A stretch of DNA of 64,000 nucleotides from contig NZ_BAYA01000012.1 in the NCBI RefSeq assembly GCF_000685015.1, positions 62,001-126,000 on the forward strand, read 5' to 3'. The translations under genes and the position numbers were made by a program. How positions within the stretch are numbered: position 1 is the stretch's first letter; each line of letters opens with the position of its first letter. The DNA comes from Paraburkholderia bannensis NBRC 103871. GTDB lineage: Bacteria; Pseudomonadota; Gammaproteobacteria; Burkholderiales; Burkholderiaceae. The notes under the pieces were generated by a model that saw only the letters and a program-made list of their open reading frames with translations, did no database searches and was not told the origin of the DNA. Shown here in pieces: positions 25,292-34,350 of this stretch.

Positions 25292-25663
25292 TTACCTCTT
25301 AAGGTTCGTCAGCAGAAAGTCCATGTAGACGGACGACTCGGGGAAAGACTCTTTCTCGGCCAGCAACTCCTGCTGGGCCTGCTGCCCCTTGCCCACGCTC
25401 GCATAGAGCGCCCCGAGGTGAGCGTGGAAGCCGGGCGGCGGACGCTCGCCTTTACCGCGTATCTGCTGGAGGTTTTTTTCGAGCGCGTCGATCTGTGTTT
25501 CGGGTGTCGATTTGCCTTGCAGATACGCGTAGACCTGCGGCTGATAACCGTCCCAGCCATAGAGCGGCGGCGTGGAATTTGTCGCGCAACCGCTCGTCAG
25601 CACACTGCCCGCGGCGGCGCATATAAGGGCCATCGCGCGCACGCGATTCGGTCGAATATTCAT
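25292..25663 (-). CDS. DUF4810 lipoprotein
   Basis: A 123-aa lipoprotein with lipobox LTSGC (Cys26). The mature part carries the DUF4810 hallmark PPLYGWDGYQPQVYAYLQ followed by helices that resemble a tetratricopeptide-like pair (HLGALYASVGKGQQAQQEL). ATG at 25663 after GGAG; an ATG five codons upstream is less well placed. It lies in the middle of the CsgG-DUF4810-DUF799 operon. Its role is unknown; the helical repeat suggests a protein-protein adaptor. Confidence 0.87.
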   Translation of the reverse strand: MNIRPNRVRAMALICAAAGSVLTSGCATNSTPPLYGWDGYQPQVYAYLQGKSTPETQIDALEKNLQQIRGKGERPPPGFHAHLGALYASVGKGQQAQQELLAEKESFPESSVYMDFLLTNLKR

Positions 25664-25705
25664 CGATAGGGTCTCCATAAGGTTTATCGGTGATGCCGGT
25701 TGTGC

Positions 25706-26386
25706 CTAGCGCGAGGCGCCGAGCGCACCGCCGTCGACACGCTCGGACAGCCGGTTGACGGCCTCCTGGATCGCCATGTCGAGCACCTTGCCGTTGAGCG
25801 TCGAGTCGTAGCCCTGGGTGCCACCAAAGCCGATCACCTCGCGGCTCGACAGGCTGTATTCGCCCGCTCCCTGGGCAGACATCACGACTTCGGACGTGAC
25901 CGTATCCACCACGTTGAGACTGACCTTGGCGTAGGCGACCTGGCTCTTGCCGCGACCGAGAATGCCGAAGAGTTGCTGGTCGCCGACTTCCTTGCGGCCG
26001 AATTCGGTTACGTCACCGGTCAGGACATAGCGCGCTCCCTTGAGCGCCAGCGCCTGCTTCGCGAAGCCCGCTTCCTGACGGATTTCGTCGAGATTGTCGC
26101 GATCGAGCACGTTGAAGCGTCCGCTTTGCTGGAGCGCCGTGATCAGGATGGTCTTCGCCTGCCCGCCCAGGCGGTCGATGCCGTCGGTGAAGATGCCGCG
26201 CATGTAGCTGGAGCGGTTGTCGAATTTACCGACGGCAACGGCCACCGGTTTGCCCGCGTATGGCGTCACGGCGACGGCCACTGGCGCAACGGGCAAGGTT
26301 CGCGATGCTTCGGTCGCGCAACCGGCCAGCACGGCGAGCAGCGCCGGCGCGCACCACGCAGCGCGCCTGAACGATGAATGGAACAT
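25706..26386 (-). CDS. CsgG-family lipoprotein
   Basis: A 226-aa lipoprotein with lipobox LAGC (Cys23). The CsgG/HfaB-like domain spans about residues 45-215 (AVGKFDNRSS, then LITALQQSGRFNVLDRDNL and ARYVLTGDVTEFG). In curli systems CsgG forms the outer-membrane secretion pore, but most CsgG-like proteins outside curli operons are non-pore partners. No curli subunit genes are present here. The ATG at 26386 follows AGGAG; the open frame continuing upstream is antisense to corC. First gene of the trio, 42 bases before the DUF4810 gene. Confidence 0.88.
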   Translation of the reverse strand: MFHSSFRRAAWCAPALLAVLAGCATEASRTLPVAPVAVAVTPYAGKPVAVAVGKFDNRSSYMRGIFTDGIDRLGGQAKTILITALQQSGRFNVLDRDNLDEIRQEAGFAKQALALKGARYVLTGDVTEFGRKEVGDQQLFGILGRGKSQVAYAKVSLNVVDTVTSEVVMSAQGAGEYSLSSREVIGFGGTQGYDSTLNGKVLDMAIQEAVNRLSERVDGGALGASR

Positions 26387-26686
26387 CAAGGTCTCCTGTG
26401 TCTTGAATCGGCGGCCATTAGAGCCACGTCGCGGAAAGCGAACTGTCAAGAACACACGGAGAGACTGATGGCCATCAAGTAATCGGCCAAAAAGGGCGGG
26501 AACCGTCGCGCCGCCACCGCGCCGCACACGACGGCCCGGCCAGTTTTTTTCCGCAGGGCAAGCGCGCTGCATCTGCGATACGATGAACTGCGTGGCATCC
26601 CCTACATGGGCGCGCCACACGCATGATGTATCCTTTCCCTTCCGCAACAGCGCGTCCGGCCACGAAGAGGCCAAGGGCGCACCACC

Positions 26687-27580
26687 ATGAACGACTCCTA
26701 TCCCAGTCGACGACAGAACGACAAACAGCAGGAAAAGCGCTCCCTCCTTGAGCGGCTGACCGACTTCATCTCGCCCGAGCCCGACTCGCGCAGCGAGCTT
26801 CTCGAAATCCTCCAGGACGCCCACGCGCGCAATCTGATCGACGCCGATTCGCTGTCGATGATCGAAGGCGTCTTCCAGGTGTCCGAGCTGTGCGCCCGCG
26901 ACATCATGGTGCCGCGCGCCCAGATGGACGCGATCAACATCGCCGAGAGCCCCGACGATTTCATCCCCTTCGTGCTGGAAAAGGCGCACTCGCGCTATCC
27001 GGTCTATGAGGGCAACCGCGACAACGTGATCGGCGTGCTGCTCGCGAAAGACCTGCTGCGCTACTACGCCGAAGAAGAATTCGACGTGCGCGGCATGCTG
27101 CGCCCGGCCGTGTTCATCCCCGAGTCCAAGCGCCTGAACGTGCTGCTGCACGACTTCCGCCAGAACCGCAATCACATCGCCATCGTCGTGGACGAGTACG
27201 GCGGCGTGGCGGGCCTCATCACGATCGAGGACGTGCTGGAGCAGATCGTCGGCGATATCGAGGACGAGTACGACTTCGACGAAGAAAGCGGCAACATCAT
27301 CGCCTCGCCGGACGGGCGCTTCCGCGTGCGTGCGCTCACCGAGATCGAGCAGTTCAACGAGGCGTTCGGCACCCATTATTCGGACGAGGAAGTCGATACG
27401 ATCGGCGGCTTCGTGACGAATCACTTCGGCCACGTGCCGCATCGCGGCGAGAAAGTGCGCATCGACGACCTGATCTTCGAAGTGCTGCGCGCCGATGCCC
27501 GCCAGGTGCACATGCTGCTGGTGCGCCGCGACCCGATGGCCGGCCAGCGCGAAGCGGTGCTCGCACCGCCGGGCACCTGA
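26687..27580 (+). CDS. corC: CorC/HlyC-family CBS-domain protein (YbeX)
   Basis: A 297-aa soluble protein with an N-terminal helical region, two CBS domains (about 72-190, with RDIMVPRAQMDAI and VVDEYGGVAGLITIEDVLEQ) and a C-terminal CorC_HlyC domain (about 205-285, with IGGFVTNHFGHVPHRGE). It is the cytoplasmic YbeX type without the DUF21 membrane domain; such proteins are linked to magnesium/cobalt homeostasis and ribosome maintenance. In most proteobacteria it follows ybeY directly; here ybeY and corC are separated by chaC and the lipoprotein trio. A good terminator follows. Confidence 0.93.
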   Translation: MNDSYPSRRQNDKQQEKRSLLERLTDFISPEPDSRSELLEILQDAHARNLIDADSLSMIEGVFQVSELCARDIMVPRAQMDAINIAESPDDFIPFVLEKAHSRYPVYEGNRDNVIGVLLAKDLLRYYAEEEFDVRGMLRPAVFIPESKRLNVLLHDFRQNRNHIAIVVDEYGGVAGLITIEDVLEQIVGDIEDEYDFDEESGNIIASPDGRFRVRALTEIEQFNEAFGTHYSDEEVDTIGGFVTNHFGHVPHRGEKVRIDDLIFEVLRADARQVHMLLVRRDPMAGQREAVLAPPGT

Positions 27581-27610
27581 GCCTGAATTTGAGCCTGATT
27601 GCACACGCTG

Positions 27611-27640
27611 AAAACGCCGGCCTTCGCGCCGGCGTTTTTT
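27611..27640 (+). terminator. Terminator after corC
   Basis: AAAACGCCGGC pairs with GCCGGCGTTTT (27628-27638) around a six-base loop, followed by TT. It separates corC from lnt, so lnt probably has its own promoter. Confidence 0.88.
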
Positions 27641-27816
27641 CTTCCGGTGATCGATCCCCAGGACGATTCCCCGACACCGCGAATTCCTGTCGCGTGAAAA
27701 TGCTATCGTTGCGCTCGCTGTGCGCCCCTGGCGTGGCAGCGAACGTCTGAAACGCACGACCCCAGCAACCCGCGCCCCGCGCGCGCCTGCTGCCGCACCG
27801 CAGCCACCGCACATTC

Positions 27817-29499
27817 ATGGCCGAACCGATCGATTCCCGCACGCGCGCCGCGCAGTCTGCCGCACCATCCGCCGCCGCCCCTTCCAGCGTCGCCGCGCGC
27901 CGCGCCCTGCCCGCGTGGCATTACCTTGCGGCGCTCGCACTGGGCGCGCTCAATACACTGTCGTTCGCGCCGACGCCGCACGGCGGCTGGCTCGAAATCG
28001 CCATTTTCGCGGGCCTCTATTTCTGGCTCACCCGCACCACTGGCTGGAAAAGCGCGCTGTTCACGGGCTGGGCGTTCGGCTTCGGCAACTTCGTCACGGG
28101 CGTCTGGTGGCTGTATGTGAGCATGCACTTCTACGGCGGCATGCCCGCTCCGCTTGCAGGCGCGGCGCTCGGGCTGTTTTCGCTGTATCTGGGCGTTTAT
28201 CCGGCGCTGGCCGCGTTGCTCTGGTCGTTCTGCGCAGGGCACGCGCGCAAGAACCGCGACTTAAGCCGCGAAACTAGCGCCGACGCCCTGCCGTACTCGC
28301 CCACCTGGCACGGCGCGTTTGCATTCGCGAGCGCCTGGGCGCTTGGCGAATGGGCGCGCGGCTACATCTTCACGGGCTTTCCGTGGCTCTCCAGCGGCTA
28401 TGCCCAGGTGGACGGCCCGCTGGCCAGTTTCGCGCCGATCGTCGGCGTGTATGGCGTGGGCTGGGTGCTGGCGCTGGTCGCGGCGCTGCTCGTGCAGGCG
28501 CTCGTGAGCCTGCGCGCCGCGCGCGGCGGTGCGCTCACGGCGGCGCTCAGCGCGCTTGCCGTGGTTATCGCCGGGCTGCTGCTGCCGCGCGTGAACTGGA
28601 CGCATCCGGAAAATGCGCCGCTCGACGTGCGCCTGCTGCAAGGCAACGTCAAGCAGGACATGAAGTTCTCCGAATCCGGCACGCAGGACGCGCTCAACGA
28701 GTTCCAGAAGCTCATCACCGAAAAGCCCGCCGATCTCATCGTCACGCCCGAAACCGCCGTGCCCGTGCTCGTGCAGGAGATCCCCGAGAAGTTCGGCCGC
28801 GATATCCGCGCCTTCGCCGACGGCACCCACACCTCGATCCTGTTCGGCGCGGTGGGCGGCACGATCACGCCCGAAGGCCGCGTCGTCGATTACACCAACA
28901 GCCTCTTTGGCGTGACGCCCGGCACGAACGGCCTGTACCGATACGACAAGCACCATCTCGTGCCGTTCGGCGAGTTCGTACCGTGGGGCTTCCGCTGGTT
29001 CGTGAACCTGATGAACATTCCGCTGGGCGATTTCGCGCGCGGCGCGCCGGTGCAGCCGCCGTTCCTCGTGCATAACCAGCCGGTGGCCGTCGACATCTGC
29101 TACGAGGACATTTTCGGCGAGGAAATCGCGCGCACCGTGCGCGAGAACCCGGTTTCGCCGGGCATCCTGGTCAATTCGACCAATCTGGCGTGGTTCGGCG
29201 ACACCATCGCGCTCGACCAGCACCTGCAGATCGCGCGCATGCGCTCGCTCGAAACCGGCCGGCCGATGCTGCGCGCGACCAATACCGGCGCGACCGCCGC
29301 CATCGACGCGCACGGCAACGTCATCGCGCGCCTGCCTACGTTCACGGTCGGTTCGCTCGACGTGCACATCACGGGGACGCAGGGCTTCACGCCCTACGTA
29401 ACGAGCGGCAACAACACGGTCATCGCCGTTTCGCTGCTGATGCTGGCGTTCGGCTTTGCGTTCGGCCCGGCGCGGATCGGGCGCAAGAAGAACGCCTGA
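27817..29499 (+). CDS. lnt: Apolipoprotein N-acyltransferase
   Basis: A 560-aa inner-membrane enzyme that adds the third acyl chain to the N-terminal cysteine of lipoproteins, making them competent for Lol export. About six N-terminal helices (residues 35-255) precede a periplasmic nitrilase domain with the Glu-Lys-Cys triad E312 (TPETAVP), K378 (KHHLVPFGEF) and C428 (DICYED); a last helix lies near the C-terminus. A 30-residue Ala/Ser-rich N-terminal extension is present. The product acts on the lipoproteins encoded in this window, including Wza and the CsgG trio. Confidence 0.95.
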   Translation: MAEPIDSRTRAAQSAAPSAAAPSSVAARRALPAWHYLAALALGALNTLSFAPTPHGGWLEIAIFAGLYFWLTRTTGWKSALFTGWAFGFGNFVTGVWWLYVSMHFYGGMPAPLAGAALGLFSLYLGVYPALAALLWSFCAGHARKNRDLSRETSADALPYSPTWHGAFAFASAWALGEWARGYIFTGFPWLSSGYAQVDGPLASFAPIVGVYGVGWVLALVAALLVQALVSLRAARGGALTAALSALAVVIAGLLLPRVNWTHPENAPLDVRLLQGNVKQDMKFSESGTQDALNEFQKLITEKPADLIVTPETAVPVLVQEIPEKFGRDIRAFADGTHTSILFGAVGGTITPEGRVVDYTNSLFGVTPGTNGLYRYDKHHLVPFGEFVPWGFRWFVNLMNIPLGDFARGAPVQPPFLVHNQPVAVDICYEDIFGEEIARTVRENPVSPGILVNSTNLAWFGDTIALDQHLQIARMRSLETGRPMLRATNTGATAAIDAHGNVIARLPTFTVGSLDVHITGTQGFTPYVTSGNNTVIAVSLLMLAFGFAFGPARIGRKKNA

Positions 29500-29694
29500 T
29501 AGAACGTCTGTTCCGCGGCAATCGACGCAGTATTCCGGCGCGCCAACCCCGCGCCGGTCTCAACGCCGCGCCAATCCGGTAAAATTCATCGTTTCAGCAC
29601 CTGGCCGTCACGCACCGGTTGCCGCGCGGGCCACGCCTGCCGCCGCAACCCGCGTCTCCCGCCCCAAAAGACACCGCAGACACAGCAGGCACAC

Positions 29695-30702
29695 ATGCTC
29701 ACGTTTCAGCAAATCATCCTGACGCTCCAGTCCTACTGGGACAAGCAGGGCTGCGCACTGCTCCAGCCGATCGACATGGAAGTCGGCGCGGGCACCTCGC
29801 ACGTCCACACCTTCCTGCGCGCAATCGGCCCCGAGCCGTGGCGGGCCGCCTACGTGCAGCCGTCGCGCCGCCCGAAGGACGGCCGTTATGGCGAGAACCC
29901 CAACCGCCTCCAGCACTACTACCAGTACCAGGTGGTGCTCAAGCCCGCGCCTGAGAACATCCTCGACCTGTACCTCGGCTCGCTCGAAGCACTCGGCTTC
30001 GACCTGAAGCAGAACGACGTGCGTTTCGTCGAAGACGACTGGGAAAACCCGACGCTCGGCGCCTGGGGTCTCGGCTGGGAAGTGTGGCTCAACGGCATGG
30101 AAGTCACGCAGTTCACCTACTTCCAGCAAGTGGGCGGCATCGACTGCAAGCCCGTGCTCGGCGAGATCACCTACGGGCTCGAACGCCTCGCGATGTACCT
30201 GCAAAAGGTCGAGAACGTCTACGACCTCGTCTGGACAGAGTGGGAAGAACAAGGCCCGAACGGCCCCGAGATCCGCCGCCTGACTTACGGCGACGTGTAC
30301 CACCAGAACGAAGTCGAGCAATCGACCTACAACTTCGAGCACGCGAACGTCGACCTGCTGTTCACGTTCTTCAACGCGTACGAAAGCGAAGCCAAACGCA
30401 TGATGGAGCAGCAGCTCGCGCTGCCCGCCTATGAGCTCGTGCTCAAGGCCGGTCACACCTTCAACCTGCTCGACGCGCGCGGCGCGATCTCCGTGACGGA
30501 GCGCGCGGCGTACATCGGCCGCATCCGCACGCTGTCGCGCAGCGTGGCGCAGTCGTACTACGAGTCGCGCGAGAAGCTCGGCTTCCCGATGCTCGGCAAT
30601 CCCGTGCACGGCGTGCCTGGGCTGACCACCGACGAACAGGACGCCGCGATGCCCGCGTGGGCGCCGCCGCTGAAGGTCGAACGCAAGTTCGACGAGGAAT
30701 GA
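29695..30702 (+). CDS. glyQ: Glycyl-tRNA synthetase alpha subunit
   Basis: A 335-aa class II catalytic subunit of the bacterial alpha2beta2 enzyme. It begins MLTFQQIILTLQSYWDKQGCALLQP as in all GlyQ proteins and carries the conserved DMEVGAGTSHVHTFLRAIG and LNGMEVTQFTYFQQ segments. It activates glycine and charges tRNA-Gly together with GlyS, encoded 17 bases downstream. The C-terminal tail (about 30 residues beyond the E. coli length) is acidic/basic and unremarkable. Confidence 0.97.
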   Translation: MLTFQQIILTLQSYWDKQGCALLQPIDMEVGAGTSHVHTFLRAIGPEPWRAAYVQPSRRPKDGRYGENPNRLQHYYQYQVVLKPAPENILDLYLGSLEALGFDLKQNDVRFVEDDWENPTLGAWGLGWEVWLNGMEVTQFTYFQQVGGIDCKPVLGEITYGLERLAMYLQKVENVYDLVWTEWEEQGPNGPEIRRLTYGDVYHQNEVEQSTYNFEHANVDLLFTFFNAYESEAKRMMEQQLALPAYELVLKAGHTFNLLDARGAISVTERAAYIGRIRTLSRSVAQSYYESREKLGFPMLGNPVHGVPGLTTDEQDAAMPAWAPPLKVERKFDEE

Positions 30703-30719
30703 CCGGATCTCCGACAACA

Positions 30720-32819
30720 ATGACCCAAGCTCATCAAGCCACTCTCCTCGTCGAACTGCTGACCGAGGAACTGCCGCCGAAGGCCCTCGCGCGCCTGGGC
30801 GACGCATTCGCCGAAGGCATTGCGCAGCGCCTCGCCGCGCGCGACCTCATTGAAGGCGACCTGTCGTTCGAACGCTTCGCCACGCCGCGCCGTCTGGCCG
30901 TCACGATCAAGAACGTGCGCAGCGTCGCGCCCGAAAAGCAGGTGCGCGAAAAAGTGCTGCCGGTGTCGGTCGCGCTCGACGCCAATGGCCAGCCCACTGC
31001 GCCGCTCGCGAAGAAGCTCGCGGCGCTCGGCTTCCCCGACTTCCCCGTGGGCGACCTCGAACGCGCAGGCGAAGGCAAGAACGAAGCGCTGTACCTGAGC
31101 TACTCGGCGCCGGGCGCGACGCTCGCCGACGGCCTGCAAGCCGTGCTCGACGAAGCGCTCGCCAAGCTGCCGATCCCGAAGGTCATGAAGTACCAGCGCC
31201 CGGACGGCAGCGACGTGCAGTTCGTGCGCCCGGTGCATCGCCTGATCGCGCTGCACGGCGAGCAGATCGTGCCCGTGAGCGCGTTCGGCGTCGACGCCGG
31301 CGACACCACGCGCGGCCATCGCTTCCTGTCCGAAGGCCTCATCGCCATCACGCACGCCGACGACTACGCGCACACGCTGCAACACAAGGGCCGCGTGATC
31401 GCGAGCTATAGCGAGCGCCTCGACGCGATCCAGGCGCAACTCGCCGAACTGGCGGGCGACGACAAGGTCGTGATGCCGCAAGCGCTGCTCGACGAAGTGA
31501 ATTCGCTGGTCGAATGGCCGGTGGTCTACGAATGCAAGTTCGAGGACGAGTTCCTGCAAGTGCCGCAGGAATGCCTGATCCTCACGATGCAGACGAACCA
31601 GAAGTACTTCGCGCTGACCGACGACCAGGGCCGACTGCGCTCGCGCTTCCTGATCGTTTCGAACATCGAGACGGCCACGCCCGTCGAGATCGTCGAAGGC
31701 AACGAGCGCGTCGTGCGCCCGCGCCTGGCCGACGCCAAGTTCTTCTTCGAGCAGGACAAGAAGAAGACGCTGGCCGACCGCGTGCCGCTGCTCGCCAACG
31801 TGGTCTATCACAACAAGCTCGGCTCGACGCTGCAGCGCGTGGAACGCCTTGAAGCGATCGCAGGCGCGATCGCCGGCATGTGCGGCGCCGATGTCGCGCT
31901 CGCGCAGCGTGGCGCGCGTCTGGCCAAGGCGGATCTCTTGACCGACATGGTCGGCGAATTCCCCGAGCTGCAAGGCACGATGGGCACCTACTACGCGCGC
32001 CACGACGGCGAAGCGGAAGAAGTGGCTGTCGCCTGCTCCGAGCACTACCAGCCGCGCTTCTCCGGCGACGAACTGCCGGGCACGCCGACGGGCACGATCG
32101 TCGCGCTCGCGGACAAGCTCGAAACGCTGGTTGGGATCTGGGGCATCGGTCTCGCGCCTACCGGCGAGAAAGACCCGTTCGCGCTGCGCCGTCATTCGCT
32201 GGGCGTGCTGCGTATCCTCGTCGAAAAGCAGTTGCCGCTCGACCTCGTCGAACTGCTGCGCACGACCTACGCGCAATTCGCGGGCATTGAAGCGGTGGCC
32301 GAATCGACCCAGGCGATCTACGAATTCTGCATGGATCGTCTGCGCGGCCAGCTGCGCGAGCGCGGCTATGCGGCCCAGGAAGTGGACGCCGTGCTGGCGC
32401 TGAACCCGACGCGCTTCGACGACGTCGTCGCGCGCCTGGACGCCGTGCGCGAATTCGCGGCGCTCAACGAAGCGGCTTCGCTCGCTGCAGCCAACAAGCG
32501 CATCTCGAACATCCTCAAGAAGTCCGAGGGTGCGGAAGACGGCGGCGTGCAGACCACGCTGCTCGTGGAAAACGCCGAAAAAGCGCTCTACGCGCAGCTC
32601 GAACAGGTCGCGCCGCGCGTGGAATCGCAACTGGCCGCACGCGAGTACACGGGCGCGCTCACCGCGCTCGCCGCACTGCGCGAAACCGTCGACACGTTCT
32701 TCAACGACGTGATGGTCAATGCCGAAGATCCGGCGCTGCGGGCCAACCGCCTCGCGCTGCTCAAGGCGCTGCATCGCCAGATGAACAGCGTGGCCGACAT
32801 TTCGCGACTCGCGGCGTAA
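30720..32819 (+). CDS. glyS: Glycyl-tRNA synthetase beta subunit
   Basis: A 699-aa tRNA-binding subunit of the tetrameric glycyl-tRNA synthetase. The N-terminus LLVELLTEELPPKALARLGD is the family signature, and the C-terminal part contains the anticodon-binding DALR-like helical domain. The ATG at 30720 sits 17 bases after glyQ. An upstream in-frame start inside glyQ is rejected because it precedes the conserved N-terminus. Confidence 0.97.
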   Translation: MTQAHQATLLVELLTEELPPKALARLGDAFAEGIAQRLAARDLIEGDLSFERFATPRRLAVTIKNVRSVAPEKQVREKVLPVSVALDANGQPTAPLAKKLAALGFPDFPVGDLERAGEGKNEALYLSYSAPGATLADGLQAVLDEALAKLPIPKVMKYQRPDGSDVQFVRPVHRLIALHGEQIVPVSAFGVDAGDTTRGHRFLSEGLIAITHADDYAHTLQHKGRVIASYSERLDAIQAQLAELAGDDKVVMPQALLDEVNSLVEWPVVYECKFEDEFLQVPQECLILTMQTNQKYFALTDDQGRLRSRFLIVSNIETATPVEIVEGNERVVRPRLADAKFFFEQDKKKTLADRVPLLANVVYHNKLGSTLQRVERLEAIAGAIAGMCGADVALAQRGARLAKADLLTDMVGEFPELQGTMGTYYARHDGEAEEVAVACSEHYQPRFSGDELPGTPTGTIVALADKLETLVGIWGIGLAPTGEKDPFALRRHSLGVLRILVEKQLPLDLVELLRTTYAQFAGIEAVAESTQAIYEFCMDRLRGQLRERGYAAQEVDAVLALNPTRFDDVVARLDAVREFAALNEAASLAAANKRISNILKKSEGAEDGGVQTTLLVENAEKALYAQLEQVAPRVESQLAAREYTGALTALAALRETVDTFFNDVMVNAEDPALRANRLALLKALHRQMNSVADISRLAA

Positions 32820-32854
32820 TGGCCGTCGTGACACGACACCACTGACACGACACC

Positions 32855-33418
32855 ATGCCGACCAGCTCCAGCCGTAAGCTCGTGATCCTCGACCGCGACG
32901 GCGTGATCAACGTCGATTCCGACGCCTTCATCAAGTCGCCGGACGAATGGGTCGCGCTGCCGGGCAGCCTCGAAGCGATCGCCCGCCTGAACCAGGCGGG
33001 TTATCGCGTCGCCGTCGCCACGAACCAGTCCGGCATTGGCCGTGGCCTGTTCGACACGACGGCGCTCAACGAAATGCACGCGAAGATGCACCGCCAGGCT
33101 GCAGCCGTGGGCGCGCGCATCGACGCGGTGTTTTTCTGCCCGCACACCTCGCAGGATCACTGCGACTGCCGCAAGCCCAAGCCCGGCATGTTGAAGATGA
33201 TCGCCGACCGTTTCGAGATCGACCCGAACGAAACGCCCGTAGTGGGCGATTCGCTGCGCGACCTCGAAGCGGGCGCCGCGCTGGGCTGCCGTCCGCACCT
33301 CGTGCTGACCGGCAAGGGCCAGAAAACGCTCGCGGCGGGCGGCCTGCCCGAAGGCACGCAGATCCACAACGACCTGCGCGCCTTCGCGCTGGACTTCCTC
33401 TCCAACGAAGCGGCCTGA
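32855..33418 (+). CDS. gmhB: D-glycero-beta-D-manno-heptose-1,7-bisphosphate 7-phosphatase
   Basis: A 187-aa HAD phosphatase of the histidinol-phosphatase-like group. The nucleophile motif is LDRDGVIN near the N-terminus, and the zinc loop CPHTSQDHCDCRKPKPGM supplies Cys-His-Cys-Cys ligands that mark GmhB. It removes the 7-phosphate in ADP-heptose synthesis for the lipopolysaccharide inner core. It lies between glyS and plsC on the same strand with short gaps, so it probably shares their transcript. Confidence 0.94.
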   Translation: MPTSSSRKLVILDRDGVINVDSDAFIKSPDEWVALPGSLEAIARLNQAGYRVAVATNQSGIGRGLFDTTALNEMHAKMHRQAAAVGARIDAVFFCPHTSQDHCDCRKPKPGMLKMIADRFEIDPNETPVVGDSLRDLEAGAALGCRPHLVLTGKGQKTLAAGGLPEGTQIHNDLRAFALDFLSNEAA

Positions 33419-33458
33419 CACCCACTCAGGCCGCCCCGCTCCCTCGACCGGTTCCCCG

Positions 33459-34220
33459 ATGCGCTTCATCCGTTCACTGCTGCTGTTCATCTACCTGATC
33501 GTGTACACGATGCCGTACGCCACGGCGTGCTTCATCGCGTTTCCGTTCTTGAACGCCACGCGGCGCTACTGGATGGCGGTGGGCTGGTGCCGCTCGACGC
33601 TGTTCGTGTCGCGCTGGCTCGTCGGCATCAAGTACCGCATCGAGGGCATGGAGAACCTGCCCAACGGCCCCGCCGTGCTGCTCTCCAAGCACCAGTCGGC
33701 ATGGGAGACGCTCGCGTTTCCCGCGCTGATGCCGCGGCCGCTGTGCTACGTGTTCAAGCGCGAGCTGATGTTCGTGCCGTTCTTCGGCTGGGCGCTGGGC
33801 ATGCTGAAGATGGTTCACATCAACCGCAAGGAAGGCAAGAACGCGTTTGCTTCGGTGATCCGCCAGGGCAAGCTGCGCATGGCCGAAGGCGCGTGGGTCA
33901 TCATGTTCCCCGAAGGCACGCGCATTCCGGTGGGCAAGACGGGCAAGTACAAGACGGGCGGCCCGCGCTTCGCCATCGAAACGGGCGCGCCGGTGGTGCC
34001 GATCGCGCACAACGCAGGCCACGTCTGGCCCCGTAACTCGTTCATGAAATATGCGGGTATAGTCACGGTGTCGATCGGCAAGCCCATCGACACCACGGGG
34101 CTCACGCCCGACGAAGTGAATACGCGCGTGGAAAACTGGATCGAAACCGAAATGCGCCGTATCGATCCGGACGCGTACCGCAATACGGATAGCAACGCGG
34201 TCAAGGCCGCGAAGATCTGA
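33459..34220 (+). CDS. plsC: 1-acyl-sn-glycerol-3-phosphate acyltransferase
   Basis: A 253-aa membrane-associated enzyme that makes phosphatidic acid from lysophosphatidic acid. An N-terminal hydrophobic helix (residues 5-30) is followed by the acyltransferase motifs. Motif I is KHQSAWE, giving H78 and an acidic E83 in place of the usual aspartate (HX4E rather than HX4D); motif III is FPEGTR (150-155). The ATG at 33459 is 40 bases after gmhB. The HX4E variant is shared by some relatives, so the enzyme is probably active. Confidence 0.92.
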   Translation: MRFIRSLLLFIYLIVYTMPYATACFIAFPFLNATRRYWMAVGWCRSTLFVSRWLVGIKYRIEGMENLPNGPAVLLSKHQSAWETLAFPALMPRPLCYVFKRELMFVPFFGWALGMLKMVHINRKEGKNAFASVIRQGKLRMAEGAWVIMFPEGTRIPVGKTGKYKTGGPRFAIETGAPVVPIAHNAGHVWPRNSFMKYAGIVTVSIGKPIDTTGLTPDEVNTRVENWIETEMRRIDPDAYRNTDSNAVKAAKI

Positions 34221-34350
34221 CTGCCGGATTCTGGTCGGCGCTTTGGGTCGGTTTAGTCGGCATTTGATCGGCTTCGGCCAGCGCCTCTGGTCGGGTCTGA
34301 CGGGCTATCCGCTGCGCGGGCGCACACGCCAACCCGCTCCCGACCTGACG

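Noticed and set aside
24612..26386. Curli secretion operon, suggested by the CsgG-like protein.
   Set aside because: No csgA/B/E/F genes are present, and the partners are DUF4810 and DUF799 lipoproteins.
26387..27814. Upstream extension of the CsgG-family gene to 702 codons.
   Set aside because: The extension is antisense to corC. The lipoprotein signal peptide and an AGGAG site fix the start at 26386.
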